Source of the DNA: Paraplanobispora takensis
Lineage (GTDB): Bacteria > Actinomycetota > Actinomycetes > Streptosporangiales > Streptosporangiaceae
NCBI RefSeq assembly: GCF_016863195.1
Contig: NZ_BOOK01000030.1
Location: forward strand, 144,507 to 208,506
Length of the DNA: 64,000 nt
Reading direction: 5' to 3'
In this document: positions 8,476-17,173 of the stretch, in pieces
How the letters are laid out: the number at the start of each line of letters is the position of its first letter
Numbering within the stretch: position 1 is the stretch's first letter
Program-made: the position numbers and the translations under genes
Notes under the pieces: model-generated
What the model saw: only the letters and a program-made list of their open reading frames with translations
Database searches by the model: none
What the model was told of the DNA's origin: nothing

Positions 8476-8943
8476 TCAGCTGAGAATGCGCGTGGTCGCC
8501 GAGTCCGTCATCGTGGCTCCGGCACCGCTGGCCGATCCCACCCCGCTGACCGTGGAGGGGGTGGAGCCCGGCTTGACGATCGTGGCCTGGACGTTGGAGG
8601 TGCCGGACACGAGGTTGCCGTTCTTGAGGAGCTTGGCGAAGACGAGCTGGTGACGTACCGTGCCCGCCGCGTCCATCTGGTACTTGACCTGCATCGTCCC
8701 CTCGAACTGGCCGTTCTTCACGCTCACGGTCTTGGCGACCGGGTTGGTGTCGCTGAGCGTGACCGTCGTGGGGCTGAGACCGGCGCACTTGACGCCGAGG
8801 CCGGAGGCCTCGACGCAGACGTTCATCCGCGCGTCGAGGGTGTGCACGGGCGCGGCGCTTGCGGCGCCTCCGGCTCCGGCGAGAATGGCGCCCGCGGTGG
8901 CGGCGCTTCCGGCCAGGAGAAGGATTCTGCGCTTGATCGACAT
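8476..8943 (-). CDS. secreted beta-rich hypothetical protein
   Basis: A 155-residue exported protein. The ATG at 8943 follows AAAGG. Residues 1-30 are a signal peptide (MSIKRRILLLAGSAATAG and an ASA cleavage site). The mature chain has two Cys near its start (NVCVEASGLGVKC) and then Val/Thr/Ser-rich beta-like sequence. No catalytic motif is visible and the family is not recognised. It is convergent with the two small secreted genes at 7540-8224, and a strong terminator lies between them. Confidence 0.68.
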   Translation of the reverse strand: MSIKRRILLLAGSAATAGAILAGAGGAASAAPVHTLDARMNVCVEASGLGVKCAGLSPTTVTLSDTNPVAKTVSVKNGQFEGTMQVKYQMDAAGTVRHQLVFAKLLKNGNLVSGTSNVQATIVKPGSTPSTVSGVGSASGAGATMTDSATTRILS

Positions 8944-9107
8944 GATTGTCTGCCTTTGCTCTTTTGGACGGGCATGACGATTTGACGGAGGAAACGATAG
9001 GAGCTCCGCCAATGTCGATCCGGGCCGAATTGCACAGTCATCCCATGACCTGAATCACACGTGTTCGAGGCCCGCGGTGCGGGGGAGTCGGAGGGTCGGG
9101 GAGCGCG

Positions 9108-10775
9108 TCACAGGGGGACGTTGCCGTGTTTGCGCGGGGTCGCGTGCTTGCGTTTGTCGCGGAGCATGGCCAGGCCGCGGGCGACCGCCGAGCGGGTGTC
9201 GGCGGGGTCGATCACGTCGTCGACCAGTCCCCGTTCCGCGGCGTAGTTCGGGTGCACGAGCTCCTCGCTGTACTCCTCCACGAGCCGCGCGCGCAACGCG
9301 GCGGGGTCGGCGGCGGCGGCCAGCTCGCGGCGGTGGATGACGTTGACCGCCGCCTCGGCGCCCATGACGGCGATCTCGTTGGTCGGCCACGCCAGTGAAA
9401 GGTCGGTGCCGATGGAGCGGGAGTCCATCACGATGTAGGCACCGCCGTACGCCTTACGCACGATGACCTGGATGCGGGGGACGCTCGCCTCGCAGTAGGC
9501 GTACAGCAGCTTGGCGCCGTGCCTGATGATCCCGTCGTACTCCTGGTCGGTGCCCGGCAGGAAGCCGGGGACGTCGACGAGGGTCAGCAGCGGGATGCCG
9601 AACGCATCGCAGAACCGGACGAACCGTGCGGCCTTCTGCGATGCGGCGACGTCGAGCACCCCGGCGAGCACCATGGGCTGGTTGCCGACGATGCCGACCA
9701 CCTCGCCGTCGATCCTGGCCAGCGCGCAGATCACGTTCCGCGCCCAGCCCTCGTGCAGTTCCAGGAAGTCCTCGTCGTCCACCAGTTCGGCGATCACCAG
9801 GCGCATGTCGTAGGGCTTGTTCGGCTCGGCGGGGACGATCTCGGCCAGCCGGGGGCGCGTGTCCGTCGCCGCGCCGCAGGAGGGCAGGGCGGGCGGGAGC
9901 GAGAGGTTGTTGCTCGGCAGCATGGAGACGAGATAGCGGACCTCCTCCAGGCAGCTCTCCTCGTCGTCGTGCACGAACGTGGCCACACCCGACCGGGTTC
10001 CGTGCACCTGGGCGCCGCCGAGCTGGGCGTGGGTCACGCTCTCACCCGTCACCGCCTCGACGACGTCCGGCCCCGTCAGGTAGAGCTGGGCGGTGTCGTG
10101 GACCATGAAGGTGAAGTCCGCCAGGGCCGTGGAGTAGGCCGCCCCTCCGGCGCACGGCCCGAGCACGACGCTGATCTGCGGGATGACGCCGGACGCCTGG
10201 ACGTTGCGCTGGAAGATCCCGCCGTACCCGTTGAGCGACATCACCCCCTCCTGGATCCGGGCGCCCCCGCTGTCGTTCAGCCCGATGAAGGGGGATCCGG
10301 TGGACAGGGCCAGGTCCATCACCTTCTGGATCTTCAATGCGTGCGCCTCGCCGAGCGAGCCGCCGAAGATGGTGAAGTCCTGGGCGTAGACGAAGACGCG
10401 GCGGCCGTCGATCGTGCCCGAGCCGGCGATCACCCCGTCGGTGTGCGGGCGCTGCCGCTCCATGCCGAGGCCGTGCGCCTGGTGCCGCCGGAACATGTCG
10501 ATCTCGATGAAGGAGCCCTCGTCGAGCAGCAGGTCGAGCCGCTCGCGCGCCGTGCGCTTGCCCAGGGAGTGCTGGCGGTCGACCGCCTGGCTGCGACCGG
10601 CGGCGATCCTGTCACGAAGACGGTCCCGCTCCTCGCGCAGCCTGCGCATGGAACGGGACCGCGGCCGATCCGGCGCCGGGGCCGGAGCCGGAGCCGGAGG
10701 TGGGACCGGCAGGCCGCGGACATGTCCTCCGGCCGGTACCGGCGCCGGCGCGAGATCGAGTTCCGAGATGCTCAT
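9108..10775 (-). CDS. acyl-CoA carboxylase carboxyltransferase (beta) subunit
   Basis: A 555-residue carboxyltransferase of the propionyl/acetyl-CoA carboxylase beta family. It moves the carboxyl group from biotin to acyl-CoA and so makes methylmalonyl-CoA or malonyl-CoA. A Pro/Ala-rich N-terminal extension of about 40 residues precedes the core. The core shows the two oxyanion regions of the family (NDSGGARIQEGV and GPCAGGAAYS in the first half, VRKAYGGAYIVM in the second). The ATG follows GGGAGGAG. No biotin-carrying alpha subunit gene is adjacent, so it must pair with a subunit encoded elsewhere. Malonyl-CoA supply to the enediyne synthase is a possible link, but the distance makes this only a guess. 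Confidence 0.93.
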   Translation of the reverse strand: MSISELDLAPAPVPAGGHVRGLPVPPPAPAPAPAPDRPRSRSMRRLREERDRLRDRIAAGRSQAVDRQHSLGKRTARERLDLLLDEGSFIEIDMFRRHQAHGLGMERQRPHTDGVIAGSGTIDGRRVFVYAQDFTIFGGSLGEAHALKIQKVMDLALSTGSPFIGLNDSGGARIQEGVMSLNGYGGIFQRNVQASGVIPQISVVLGPCAGGAAYSTALADFTFMVHDTAQLYLTGPDVVEAVTGESVTHAQLGGAQVHGTRSGVATFVHDDEESCLEEVRYLVSMLPSNNLSLPPALPSCGAATDTRPRLAEIVPAEPNKPYDMRLVIAELVDDEDFLELHEGWARNVICALARIDGEVVGIVGNQPMVLAGVLDVAASQKAARFVRFCDAFGIPLLTLVDVPGFLPGTDQEYDGIIRHGAKLLYAYCEASVPRIQVIVRKAYGGAYIVMDSRSIGTDLSLAWPTNEIAVMGAEAAVNVIHRRELAAAADPAALRARLVEEYSEELVHPNYAAERGLVDDVIDPADTRSAVARGLAMLRDKRKHATPRKHGNVPL

Positions 10776-11170
10776 TGACGCTCCTCCCTCGGGGCCACAC
10801 CCGCCGGCGTGGCGGCCGGATCCGGATGCTCACGACGACGGGGCCGATGCGACTCCAATCCTCACCAGTCAATGATCGCGGGCCGTTCCATGTCACCTTT
10901 TCGCGTGCTGACCGGGCGAAATAGCAGGTGAAACACCAGGTGACAGGGCCGGCGCCGATTCTCCCGGCGCCGGCCGCTGCAGTTTCCTGTCACCGGCGCC
11001 CGCACGCGACGCGCATACGCGCCCCCATCCGGGGCAGGCGTGGCAGGAAGCGGAAACCCCCGTGCAGCTTGCTGCCCCCGATATCTCTGGTTCGCGCCTC
11101 GCCAAAGTCGCAGAGTTGTACTTGCAAGGCGAACACGCCAAGCGAAAACACTCTAGAAAGAGGCATTGAA
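10776..11170. other. intergenic region between divergent genes
   Basis: About 395 bases between the carboxyltransferase gene (minus) and the repeat-peptide gene (plus). It should carry both promoters and the long 5' leader of the peptide gene. The composition becomes less GC-rich in the last 90 bases before 11171. No convincing protein frame, RNA gene or clear -10/-35 pair was recognised. Confidence 0.5.
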
Positions 11171-11443
11171 ATGACGAACAACATTGTTTCCAAGAAGATT
11201 TCCAAGAGCATCGCCGCCTGGGCCCTGGCCCTCGCCTCCAGCGCCGTGGTGTGGAGCTTCGGGCCCGACACCCTGGACGTGGCCGCCGGCACCTCTTCGC
11301 AGGCCGTGGTGGTGGCGGACGGCAACACCTGGCCGGGTGTGGCCGACACCGACGGCAACACCTGGCCCGGCGCGCAGGGCACCGACGGCAACACCTGGCC
11401 GGGTGTCGCCGGCACCGACGGCAACACCTGGCCCGGCGCCTGA
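11171..11443 (+). CDS. exported 90-aa peptide of four DGNTWPG repeats
   Basis: A 90-residue protein whose ATG follows GAAAGAGGC. The N-terminus (MTNNIVSKKISKSIAAWALA) is a basic plus hydrophobic export signal. About 20 residues later come four near-identical 11-residue units, each DGNTWPG followed by V/A and a short spacer ending in DT or GT; the chain ends right after the last DGNTWPGA. No Cys, so no disulfides. It is not a recognised enzyme. Possibilities are a wall or surface peptide, a ligand-binding or aggregation repeat, or a precursor processed into identical short peptides. It is divergent from the carboxylase gene and stands alone. Confidence 0.7.
   Translation: MTNNIVSKKISKSIAAWALALASSAVVWSFGPDTLDVAAGTSSQAVVVADGNTWPGVADTDGNTWPGAQGTDGNTWPGVAGTDGNTWPGA
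11318..11440 (+). repeat. four tandem 33-bp coding repeats
   Basis: Units begin at 11318, 11351, 11384 and 11417 with the same GACGGCAACACCTGGCC core. Units 1/3 (ending CCGGGTGT..) and units 2/4 (ending CCCGGCGC..) match each other best, which points to duplication of a 66-bp pair. The last unit is cut short by the stop codon. Confidence 0.9.
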
Positions 11444-12062
11444 AAATTGATCCCGACTTGACGGGAATTAATTGAAGAATAAGGAGAGAAAAGCCTCTGG
11501 AATAAAACCGAACCGACCGGGCGACCACCGGTCCGATTAACCGGAAGCAGCAGGAGCACCACCCGACCACCGGCCGTCAGACCCCCACAGCGCTCGACGT
11601 CACATTCCGAGCGGGGTCCTCAGGGAGAAGCCCGGCACCGACGGGACACGGCCACCGATCCGAGGCGACAGGCAGCCGGCAGCGCGCCCGCCTCTCCCCC
11701 GAGAAGACATCGCGCACCGCGCCGCGGTACACGCTGCCCGAAAACACATGATCACGACACCGGAGGTGACAGGCACGCCCGGAAGGACGCGGAGAACCGG
11801 AGAGACCGAGAACCCGGGAGGAGGGAGAGCGCCCGAGGACGCCAGGGCCCGAGAGGGCCGGAGGGAAGAGCCGGACCGAAGGAGAGGACTGGAGGAAGGC
11901 GGAGGAGCGAGAGCACAGGGAACCCCCGGCAACCGGCAGGACAGAGAGGGCGGAGAGGAGCAGGCAGCACGACGAGAACCCGTGGTCCCCACGACCGGCA
12001 AGGTCGCGGGGACCACGGGTTCTCATGTGAGCGCCCATGCCTTCAAGGCCGCAACGGCATGC
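11444..12062. other. intergenic region with purine-rich tract
   Basis: About 620 bases between the repeat-peptide gene and a convergent membrane-protein gene. A small imperfect inverted repeat (TCCCG..CGGGA) lies just after the peptide stop. From about 11770 to 11970 the plus strand is strongly rich in G and A. A long hairpin closes the region at 11974-12024. Open frames through it have implausible Arg/Ser/Pro composition, so I see no gene here. Confidence 0.5.
11974..12024. terminator. long hairpin between convergent genes
   Basis: A 17-bp perfect stem (GAGAACCCGTGGTCCCC with its complement), then one mismatch, then five more pairs closing on a GGCAA loop. There is no T-run on either side. 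Its place between convergent genes suggests a bidirectional, U-tract-free terminator as is common in actinobacteria. Confidence 0.6.
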
Positions 12063-12473
12063 TCACAACCAGGAGCCGGCCGCGGCGACCAGGGAGACCA
12101 CCAGGACGACCGCCCCGACGATCATGAACAGCACGCTGCGGAGCACACCCCTGCCGCCTGCCCCGTCCAGGCGGGCGTGCCGGGGCCGCTCGGGGTCGTA
12201 GACCACCATGACCTGCTGGCCCGGACGGACCGGCGACGGGTTGGAGCCCAGATCCGACTCGGTCTCCATCACGAAACCCTGCACCGTCCGGAACTGCAGG
12301 GTGGGGTAGTACACGCCGTTGTCGCCGCCGGACCAGCGCAGTCCCGCGACGACACCCGGAACCCGCACCCCGCGCCGCCGCAGCCGCTGCCCGACGATCA
12401 TCGCGTGGACGCCGACCCCGGCGAACAGCGCTCCGAACACGATTCCAACCCATGGCACGGTGTTCACGTCCAC
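12063..12473 (-). CDS. DUF3592-type membrane protein
   Basis: A 136-residue protein with a GTG start after GGAGGCGG. Membrane helices lie at about residues 7-26 and 110-134, enclosing a beta-rich soluble part. The soluble part has the pattern seen in DUF3592 proteins (a YYPTLQFRTVQG segment, then PVRPGQQVMVVYDPERP). The function of the family is unknown. It is transcribed in the same direction as the regulator upstream, but about 190 bases separate them. Confidence 0.75.
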   Translation of the reverse strand: MDVNTVPWVGIVFGALFAGVGVHAMIVGQRLRRRGVRVPGVVAGLRWSGGDNGVYYPTLQFRTVQGFVMETESDLGSNPSPVRPGQQVMVVYDPERPRHARLDGAGGRGVLRSVLFMIVGAVVLVVSLVAAAGSWL

Positions 12474-12665
12474 CGCCGCCTCCTTCTCACCCGTTCAAGG
12501 GCCGCCGTCGCAATCCGTCCGGGGGACTGCGCCGCGCTCGTCCGCGGCGGCCCGGCGCGGTCCACGGCAGTAGGGTGCCGAGCCGCGATTGCAAACGACT
12601 TGGATCTTGCTGGTGAAGACCGGCCGCCGGGGTCGCGGGCGGGGACGGACGCCCGGCGGGCGGGG

Positions 12666-13652
12666 TCAGATCCAGTTCTCCTCTTTGGCGCGCAGGGCGG
12701 CCTGGAAGCGGTTGACGGCACCGAGTCTGGCCATCAGGTCGGCGACGTAGCGCCGGTAGGTCCGTACGGAGATGTCCAGCTCGCGGGCGGCGATCTCGTC
12801 CTTGTCGGCGGTGGCCATCACCTCCAGCACACGCTGTTCCATCTCCGACAGCGGAGAGGACTCGGTGGGCGGGTCGATGAACTCCCGGAAGTCGACGGCG
12901 GCCTTCCACACGCCCTCGAAATAGATCACCAGCTGGGAGACCAGGCCCGCCTCCCGGACGAACAACGCGCCCTTGGCGTTCTCCTTGGGGTCGATCGGCA
13001 CGACGGCGGCGCTGCGGTCGTAGACCAGCATCCGGTCCATGGGCTGCTCGCTGATGCGCACCTCGGCTCCCAGGTTGACCAGCTCGCGCAGGTAGGAGAG
13101 CATGTGCGGATCCTGCAGCGCCTTGGGGTGGTACACACTCTTGAGCGAGATCCCCCGGCGCAGCGAGCGGGTGTCCAGCGGAAGCGCCGACTCGATCATC
13201 ACCTGGGTGAACGGGCCGCCCGGGTGCAGGCAGAGCGTCTCCTTGTAGGTGAAGAAGGCCAGGTCGTCGAGGCGCTGGCGGACCCGCGCGCCGTTCTCCA
13301 CCCGTTCGATGTCGAGCACGCTGCCCGCGCGGTCGCCCTCCCGCATGTCCTCCATGTAGCTGGAGATGGCGTCGCGGGCCGTGAAGACCCGGCGGATCTC
13401 GGCGTTGAGTTCGTCGAGGCGTTTCTCCACGAGGCGCTCGATGCCGACCCTCGGCTCGGTGGCCATGACCCTGTGCCGGTCGGTGAGGTCGAGCATGGAC
13501 AGCTTGCCCAGCGTCTCGACGGCGGCCTCGACCGTGTCGGGGTCCATGCTCAGTGCCTCCGGCACGGAGCCGATCCCCTCCCCCCGATGCCGGAGGAAGT
13601 AGCGGTAGACCTCCGAGGCTTCCGGCGATATACCGATGACTGAAAGGTCCAT
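12666..13652 (-). CDS. LuxR-type regulator with TrmB-like N-terminus
   Basis: A 328-residue regulator; the ATG follows GGGAGGTGAG. The N-terminal 70 residues resemble a TrmB/MarR-like winged helix (YRYFLRHRGEGIGSVPEALS). The middle is a ligand or PLD-like region. The C-terminal 65 residues form a LuxR-type helix-turn-helix (LDISVRTYRRYVADLMARLG). The architecture is common in actinobacteria beside specialised-metabolism genes. It lies downstream of the YcaO-like gene on the same strand after about 190 bases and may control that set. Confidence 0.82.
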   Translation of the reverse strand: MDLSVIGISPEASEVYRYFLRHRGEGIGSVPEALSMDPDTVEAAVETLGKLSMLDLTDRHRVMATEPRVGIERLVEKRLDELNAEIRRVFTARDAISSYMEDMREGDRAGSVLDIERVENGARVRQRLDDLAFFTYKETLCLHPGGPFTQVMIESALPLDTRSLRRGISLKSVYHPKALQDPHMLSYLRELVNLGAEVRISEQPMDRMLVYDRSAAVVPIDPKENAKGALFVREAGLVSQLVIYFEGVWKAAVDFREFIDPPTESSPLSEMEQRVLEVMATADKDEIAARELDISVRTYRRYVADLMARLGAVNRFQAALRAKEENWI

Positions 13653-13838
13653 GGCTCACCTCCCGGCCCCGCCGCTTGCTCTCATGGGGCCTGCGGGCCG
13701 CCACCCGATGCAGGCCCGCCACTACAAATTATCTAGATCAAGATGATCAGGGCTCACTTCCATCGTGCGCTGTGAGCCATGGGCCGCCGCAGGAGCACGA
13801 ACGCGGTTGCCGTCCTCCCGACGCGATCGTGATCGTCG

Positions 13839-14990
13839 TCAGGGGACGGGACACGGCAGGGTCGTACCCGCCGGAACGGCCCGGTAGCAGGCGGCGCCGG
13901 GGCACACGACCTTGACGGTCTCCCCGGACCCGGCCGCGTCGACCGCGACCGGCTCGTGCCCGAACCTGCGAGCGGCGATCTCCGGCCAGCTGGACGGCCG
14001 CAGCCCGCCGGGCTCCTCGATGAGCCGCGGGTCCGCCTCGACGGCCGAACGCTCCAGATGGGCCGCGTAGTCGGCCTCCCGGTGCCAGACCGCGAAGCGG
14101 CGCAGGGACTCCCCCGCCGTGAGCATGTCCCACGGTTGCGCCTTGACCGCCATCGCCTGCAGGAACGCCGCGCCGACCGCCGCCTTGACCGTACGGCCGG
14201 CCGCGACGGCCAGCATGGCCCCGTCCCCGCCGACCATCACCATGGCCACCCGGATGTCCGAGGCGACCAGCACGAACGCCGACACGCGCAGCCCGAGGCC
14301 GGAGACGGCCGCCGTGACGCTCACGGGCAGGAGGCGGTCGAGATGGGCGGAGACGCGCATGAGCGGGTGGCGGGGATCGGCCCACCAGCGGGCGACCACG
14401 TCATGGGCGAGAAGCTCGGCGACCGCGGCGGGAGCCCCCTGGTCCACGACACCGCTCACGCTCGGCTCCACCAGGGACTCGCGCTCCCCCAGCCACACGA
14501 CCTCGGCGGGCAGCCGGTACGGCGCCCCGCTCAGCAGGCCGGTACCGAGGACGCCGGCGAGGCTCTCCTGCGGCGCTTCCGGAACGAAGTCGGACAGGCG
14601 CAGCCGCCTGCCGCCCACTCCGGGGCGTTCGCCGTCCTCGCCGGACAGCCGGTGCAGATAGTCCAGTGCCACAGCCCGCGCCTGCGCCCTGGTCTGCGCC
14701 TCGTAGGCGGAGAACCCGGCGGTGATCGCGGCGGGTCCGGAAGCCGAGGCCTGCGCGTACGCGAGGTGTACGGCGCCGCCGAGGCAGTCGGCCACTTCCC
14801 CCGCGGCTCCCGGTCCATCCATCACCGACCAGGAACCCGTAAAGCGCACAGATTCTGACACATCACCAGTACAGCCGCAGGTCAGGAGGGAGGTCAACGC
14901 ACCGGCGACCATGTAGCAATCCTCGATAAAGCCCGTTCCCCGGACGGCCTCGCGGACAGCGGCGCCCGCCCGCCGGAAGGCGGACAGCAC
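13839..14990 (-). CDS. YcaO-like protein, probably catalytically degenerate
   Basis: About 383 residues if read from the GTG at 14990; an ATG at 14912 is the main alternative and neither has a strong ribosome site. The overall pattern fits the YcaO cyclodehydratase fold: an Ala-rich AYEAQTRAQARAVALDYLHR helix, a VWLG strand after LPAEV, AVAELLAHDVVARWW where active members read E-x-x-E-R-D-A-x-x-x-W, and a Pro-rich C-terminus TLPCPVP like the PxPxP tail of azoline-forming members. Several ATP/Mg ligands of active YcaO proteins look replaced (the ERD position is AHD). Active YcaO enzymes modify peptide backbones; this one may be a scaffold or partner. It follows the DinB-like gene in a minus-strand series. 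Confidence 0.65.
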   Translation of the reverse strand: MLSAFRRAGAAVREAVRGTGFIEDCYMVAGALTSLLTCGCTGDVSESVRFTGSWSVMDGPGAAGEVADCLGGAVHLAYAQASASGPAAITAGFSAYEAQTRAQARAVALDYLHRLSGEDGERPGVGGRRLRLSDFVPEAPQESLAGVLGTGLLSGAPYRLPAEVVWLGERESLVEPSVSGVVDQGAPAAVAELLAHDVVARWWADPRHPLMRVSAHLDRLLPVSVTAAVSGLGLRVSAFVLVASDIRVAMVMVGGDGAMLAVAAGRTVKAAVGAAFLQAMAVKAQPWDMLTAGESLRRFAVWHREADYAAHLERSAVEADPRLIEEPGGLRPSSWPEIAARRFGHEPVAVDAAGSGETVKVVCPGAACYRAVPAGTTLPCPVP

Positions 14991-15091
14991 GAAGCCGCCC
15001 GTGGTCCCGGCCTCGTCGACGGGTGCACGGGCGGCTTGCTTCTCCGCGCCGTGGGCGGCTCGCCTCTGCTCTGCGAGCCGCCCGGGGGAGG

Positions 15092-15895
15092 CTAGACCGC
15101 GGCGCGGGCGAACTGCCCGGGGGTACGGCCCGCTCCGGCCGGTCCGCGGTAGGCCTGGGCGATGTCCAGCCAGCGGTCGGCCTCCTCGCCCACGGCCGTG
15201 ACCGCCAGGTCGTCCCGGTGCCTGCGCCGGGTCACCAGCAGGCAGAAGTCGACCGCGGGACCGCTGACCCGCTGGTCGGCGTCCTCGGGACCGTAGGCCC
15301 ACACCTCCCCGGAGGGAGCCGTGATCTCGAAGCGGAACTCGGCCGACGGCGGGGTCAGGCCCCGGGACAGGTAGCCGAAGTCGCGGGTGAGGACGGCGAA
15401 CACCACCAGGTGCCGCAGGCGGTCGGTGCGCTCCGGCTCCACCCCGAGCGCGTCGGCGATGTCCTGCCCGTGGGCGAACTGCTCCATGATCCCGGCGCAG
15501 GCCAGCACGATGGGCGGCAGCGGGTTGACCAGCCACGGCACCACCTGGCCGGGCGGGACGGCGGCCAGTCCCCTGACCACGGTCTCGCGCTCGGCCCGCC
15601 AGCGGGCGAGCAGCACCTCGGGCGTGTCGTTCTCGTAGTCCTTGAGCGCGGCGTTCACCGCGCCGTCGAAGTCGTGCTGGGCCTCGGCCGTCACGGCCGC
15701 GAACCCCTCGGGGTCGATCGCCGCGGTGGCCGCCAGCCGGAAGACGAAGGCGAGGTGGGCGATCTGGTCGGCGATCGTCCATCCGGGCGCGGGCGTGGGC
15801 AGCTTCCACTGCTCCGCGTCGAGCCCGGCCACCAGGGCGTCGATCTGGTCACCGTCGGCGGTCAGGTCGTTGAGCACGACCTCCAGCTCGGTCAT
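15092..15895 (-). CDS. TIGR03084/DinB-like mycothiol-type metal-binding protein
   Basis: A 267-residue protein of the maleylpyruvate isomerase/DinB-like four-helix family (TIGR03084-like). The N-terminal half has the metal-site pattern WTIADQIAHLAFVFR and a later CAGIMEQFAHGQDIADALG, with the histidines spaced as in mycothiol-dependent enzymes. A C-terminal domain follows. The ATG at 15895 follows GAGAGGAC and is preferred over one 15 bases upstream. It sits 30 bases behind the AhpD-like gene. Mycothiol-dependent isomerase or transferase chemistry is the family expectation; the substrate is unknown. Confidence 0.85.
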   Translation of the reverse strand: MTELEVVLNDLTADGDQIDALVAGLDAEQWKLPTPAPGWTIADQIAHLAFVFRLAATAAIDPEGFAAVTAEAQHDFDGAVNAALKDYENDTPEVLLARWRAERETVVRGLAAVPPGQVVPWLVNPLPPIVLACAGIMEQFAHGQDIADALGVEPERTDRLRHLVVFAVLTRDFGYLSRGLTPPSAEFRFEITAPSGEVWAYGPEDADQRVSGPAVDFCLLVTRRRHRDDLAVTAVGEEADRWLDIAQAYRGPAGAGRTPGQFARAAV

Positions 15896-15925
15896 GTTCT
15901 GTCCTCTCACTCGGAGATCGGGTTC

Positions 15926-17116
15926 TCATCGGGGCACGGAGGGGGCGGGTTCCCGGTCCTGCGGGGCGGACGGCAGCCAGGCGCCGGCCCGGCGCGCCGC
16001 GGCCAGGCTCGCCCAGGCGGTGAGCTCGACCAGCGCCCGTTCGCCGGACTCCGCACGCGGCGCCCGTTCACCGGGCCCCGTCCGGAACACCCGCTCCCGG
16101 GCCTGCGCCCGCAGGAACTCCCCCACCACCTCCTCGTCGACCTGGTAGGAGGCCAGCGCCGTGAGCAGGGCCAGGCGGCCGGCCGGGCGCTGGGCCGGGG
16201 GCAGCGCGGAAGCCGCCTCGGCGGCCCAGCCGCGGCCGAGCCCGGCCGGCCGGCCGTCCCAGTCCTCCAGCGTGGCGGCGAGGAGTTCGCGGACCGGGCC
16301 GGGCGCCGAGCGGCGGCCGCCCTCCTCGATCGCGGCGGCGGCCCGGGCGAAGGCGCCCTCCAGGTACGGCGTGCCGCGCGCCCATGCCAGGTCGGCGGGC
16401 AGGGACGCGACGGGCAGCAGGGTCCGCGACTGTCCCGGGACCACGGGCCTGCGCGCGGCGGGCCGCATGAGCAGGCCGAGCAGCCGCATGGCCGGGCCTC
16501 GTGCGCCGGGCGGCACGTGCGGCGGCAACGGCGAGTCGCCGAGGAAGACGTTGACCATCCGGTTGAGGTAATGGAAGGTGACCGCGACCGCCGTGAGCTC
16601 CCGGACGTGCCCGTCGTGCAGCGGCGGCCGTACGGCCGTGTCCCGCGTCCCGGCGGCCCGCGCCCAGGCGGCGGCCCGCGCCAGTCCGGGCCAGGCCGCA
16701 TCCGGGCCGCCCGCGGCCGGCCCGGACCGGGCCCCGGCACGACCATCTCCCACGGGCCCGGACCGGAGCGCGCCCCGGCCCTCTCCCGCCAGGCCGCGCA
16801 GCGTCTCGCGGTGGACGTCCACGCAGTAGGGACAGGCGTTGCCCGCCGAGACCTCGGTCGCCACCGCCTCCTTGACCGCCCGGGGCACCGCGCCGTCGGC
16901 CAGCAGCGACTCGCGCAGGAGCGTCCAGCAGGCGGCCAGGACCTCCGGTGCGGGCGAGTGAAGGATCACCGGCGGGGCGAGCATGCCGAAGTCCCGCTCG
17001 GCCTGGGCGTAGACGTCCGCGACGAGGCCGCGTGCCGCGCGGGGCCGTACCGGGGACAGGTGGCGGACCTGGGACAGCGAACCCCGCAGCGCCACCCGGC
17101 TGAGCATCCGGCCCAT
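15926..17116 (-). CDS. AhpD-like/carboxymuconolactone decarboxylase family protein
   Basis: A 396-residue protein with an AhpD signature EVSAGNACPYCVDVH near residues 88-102 (redox-active Cys95 and Cys98 plus His). AhpD-like proteins reduce peroxides or act as thiol-disulfide partners. The protein is about twice the length of classic AhpD, and the second half has a related helical pattern without the CxxC. It sits 57 bases downstream of the GMC oxidoreductase gene, so it may handle peroxide made by that flavoprotein. Confidence 0.83.
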   Translation of the reverse strand: MGRMLSRVALRGSLSQVRHLSPVRPRAARGLVADVYAQAERDFGMLAPPVILHSPAPEVLAACWTLLRESLLADGAVPRAVKEAVATEVSAGNACPYCVDVHRETLRGLAGEGRGALRSGPVGDGRAGARSGPAAGGPDAAWPGLARAAAWARAAGTRDTAVRPPLHDGHVRELTAVAVTFHYLNRMVNVFLGDSPLPPHVPPGARGPAMRLLGLLMRPAARRPVVPGQSRTLLPVASLPADLAWARGTPYLEGAFARAAAAIEEGGRRSAPGPVRELLAATLEDWDGRPAGLGRGWAAEAASALPPAQRPAGRLALLTALASYQVDEEVVGEFLRAQARERVFRTGPGERAPRAESGERALVELTAWASLAAARRAGAWLPSAPQDREPAPSVPR

Positions 17117-17173
17117 GGCCGGCTCCTCTCTCTCGGCGGCCGCCCGCGCGGCGGGGGCCGGTGGGCGGCGGGG

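Noticed and set aside
9519..10778. Plus-strand gene opposite the carboxyltransferase
   Set aside because: Mirror frame of a well-conserved gene with His/Arg/Gly/Asp-rich product.
11171..11443. Substrate of the nearby YcaO-like protein
   Set aside because: No Cys in the peptide, a clear export signal, opposite strand and separate transcription, and the YcaO-like protein seems degenerate; the link is too weak to claim.
13839..15809. Single 656-codon gene covering the YcaO-like and DinB-like regions
   Set aside because: The upstream two fifths are Arg/Gly-rich and antipodal to the real DinB-like frame; only the part below about 14990 is protein-like.
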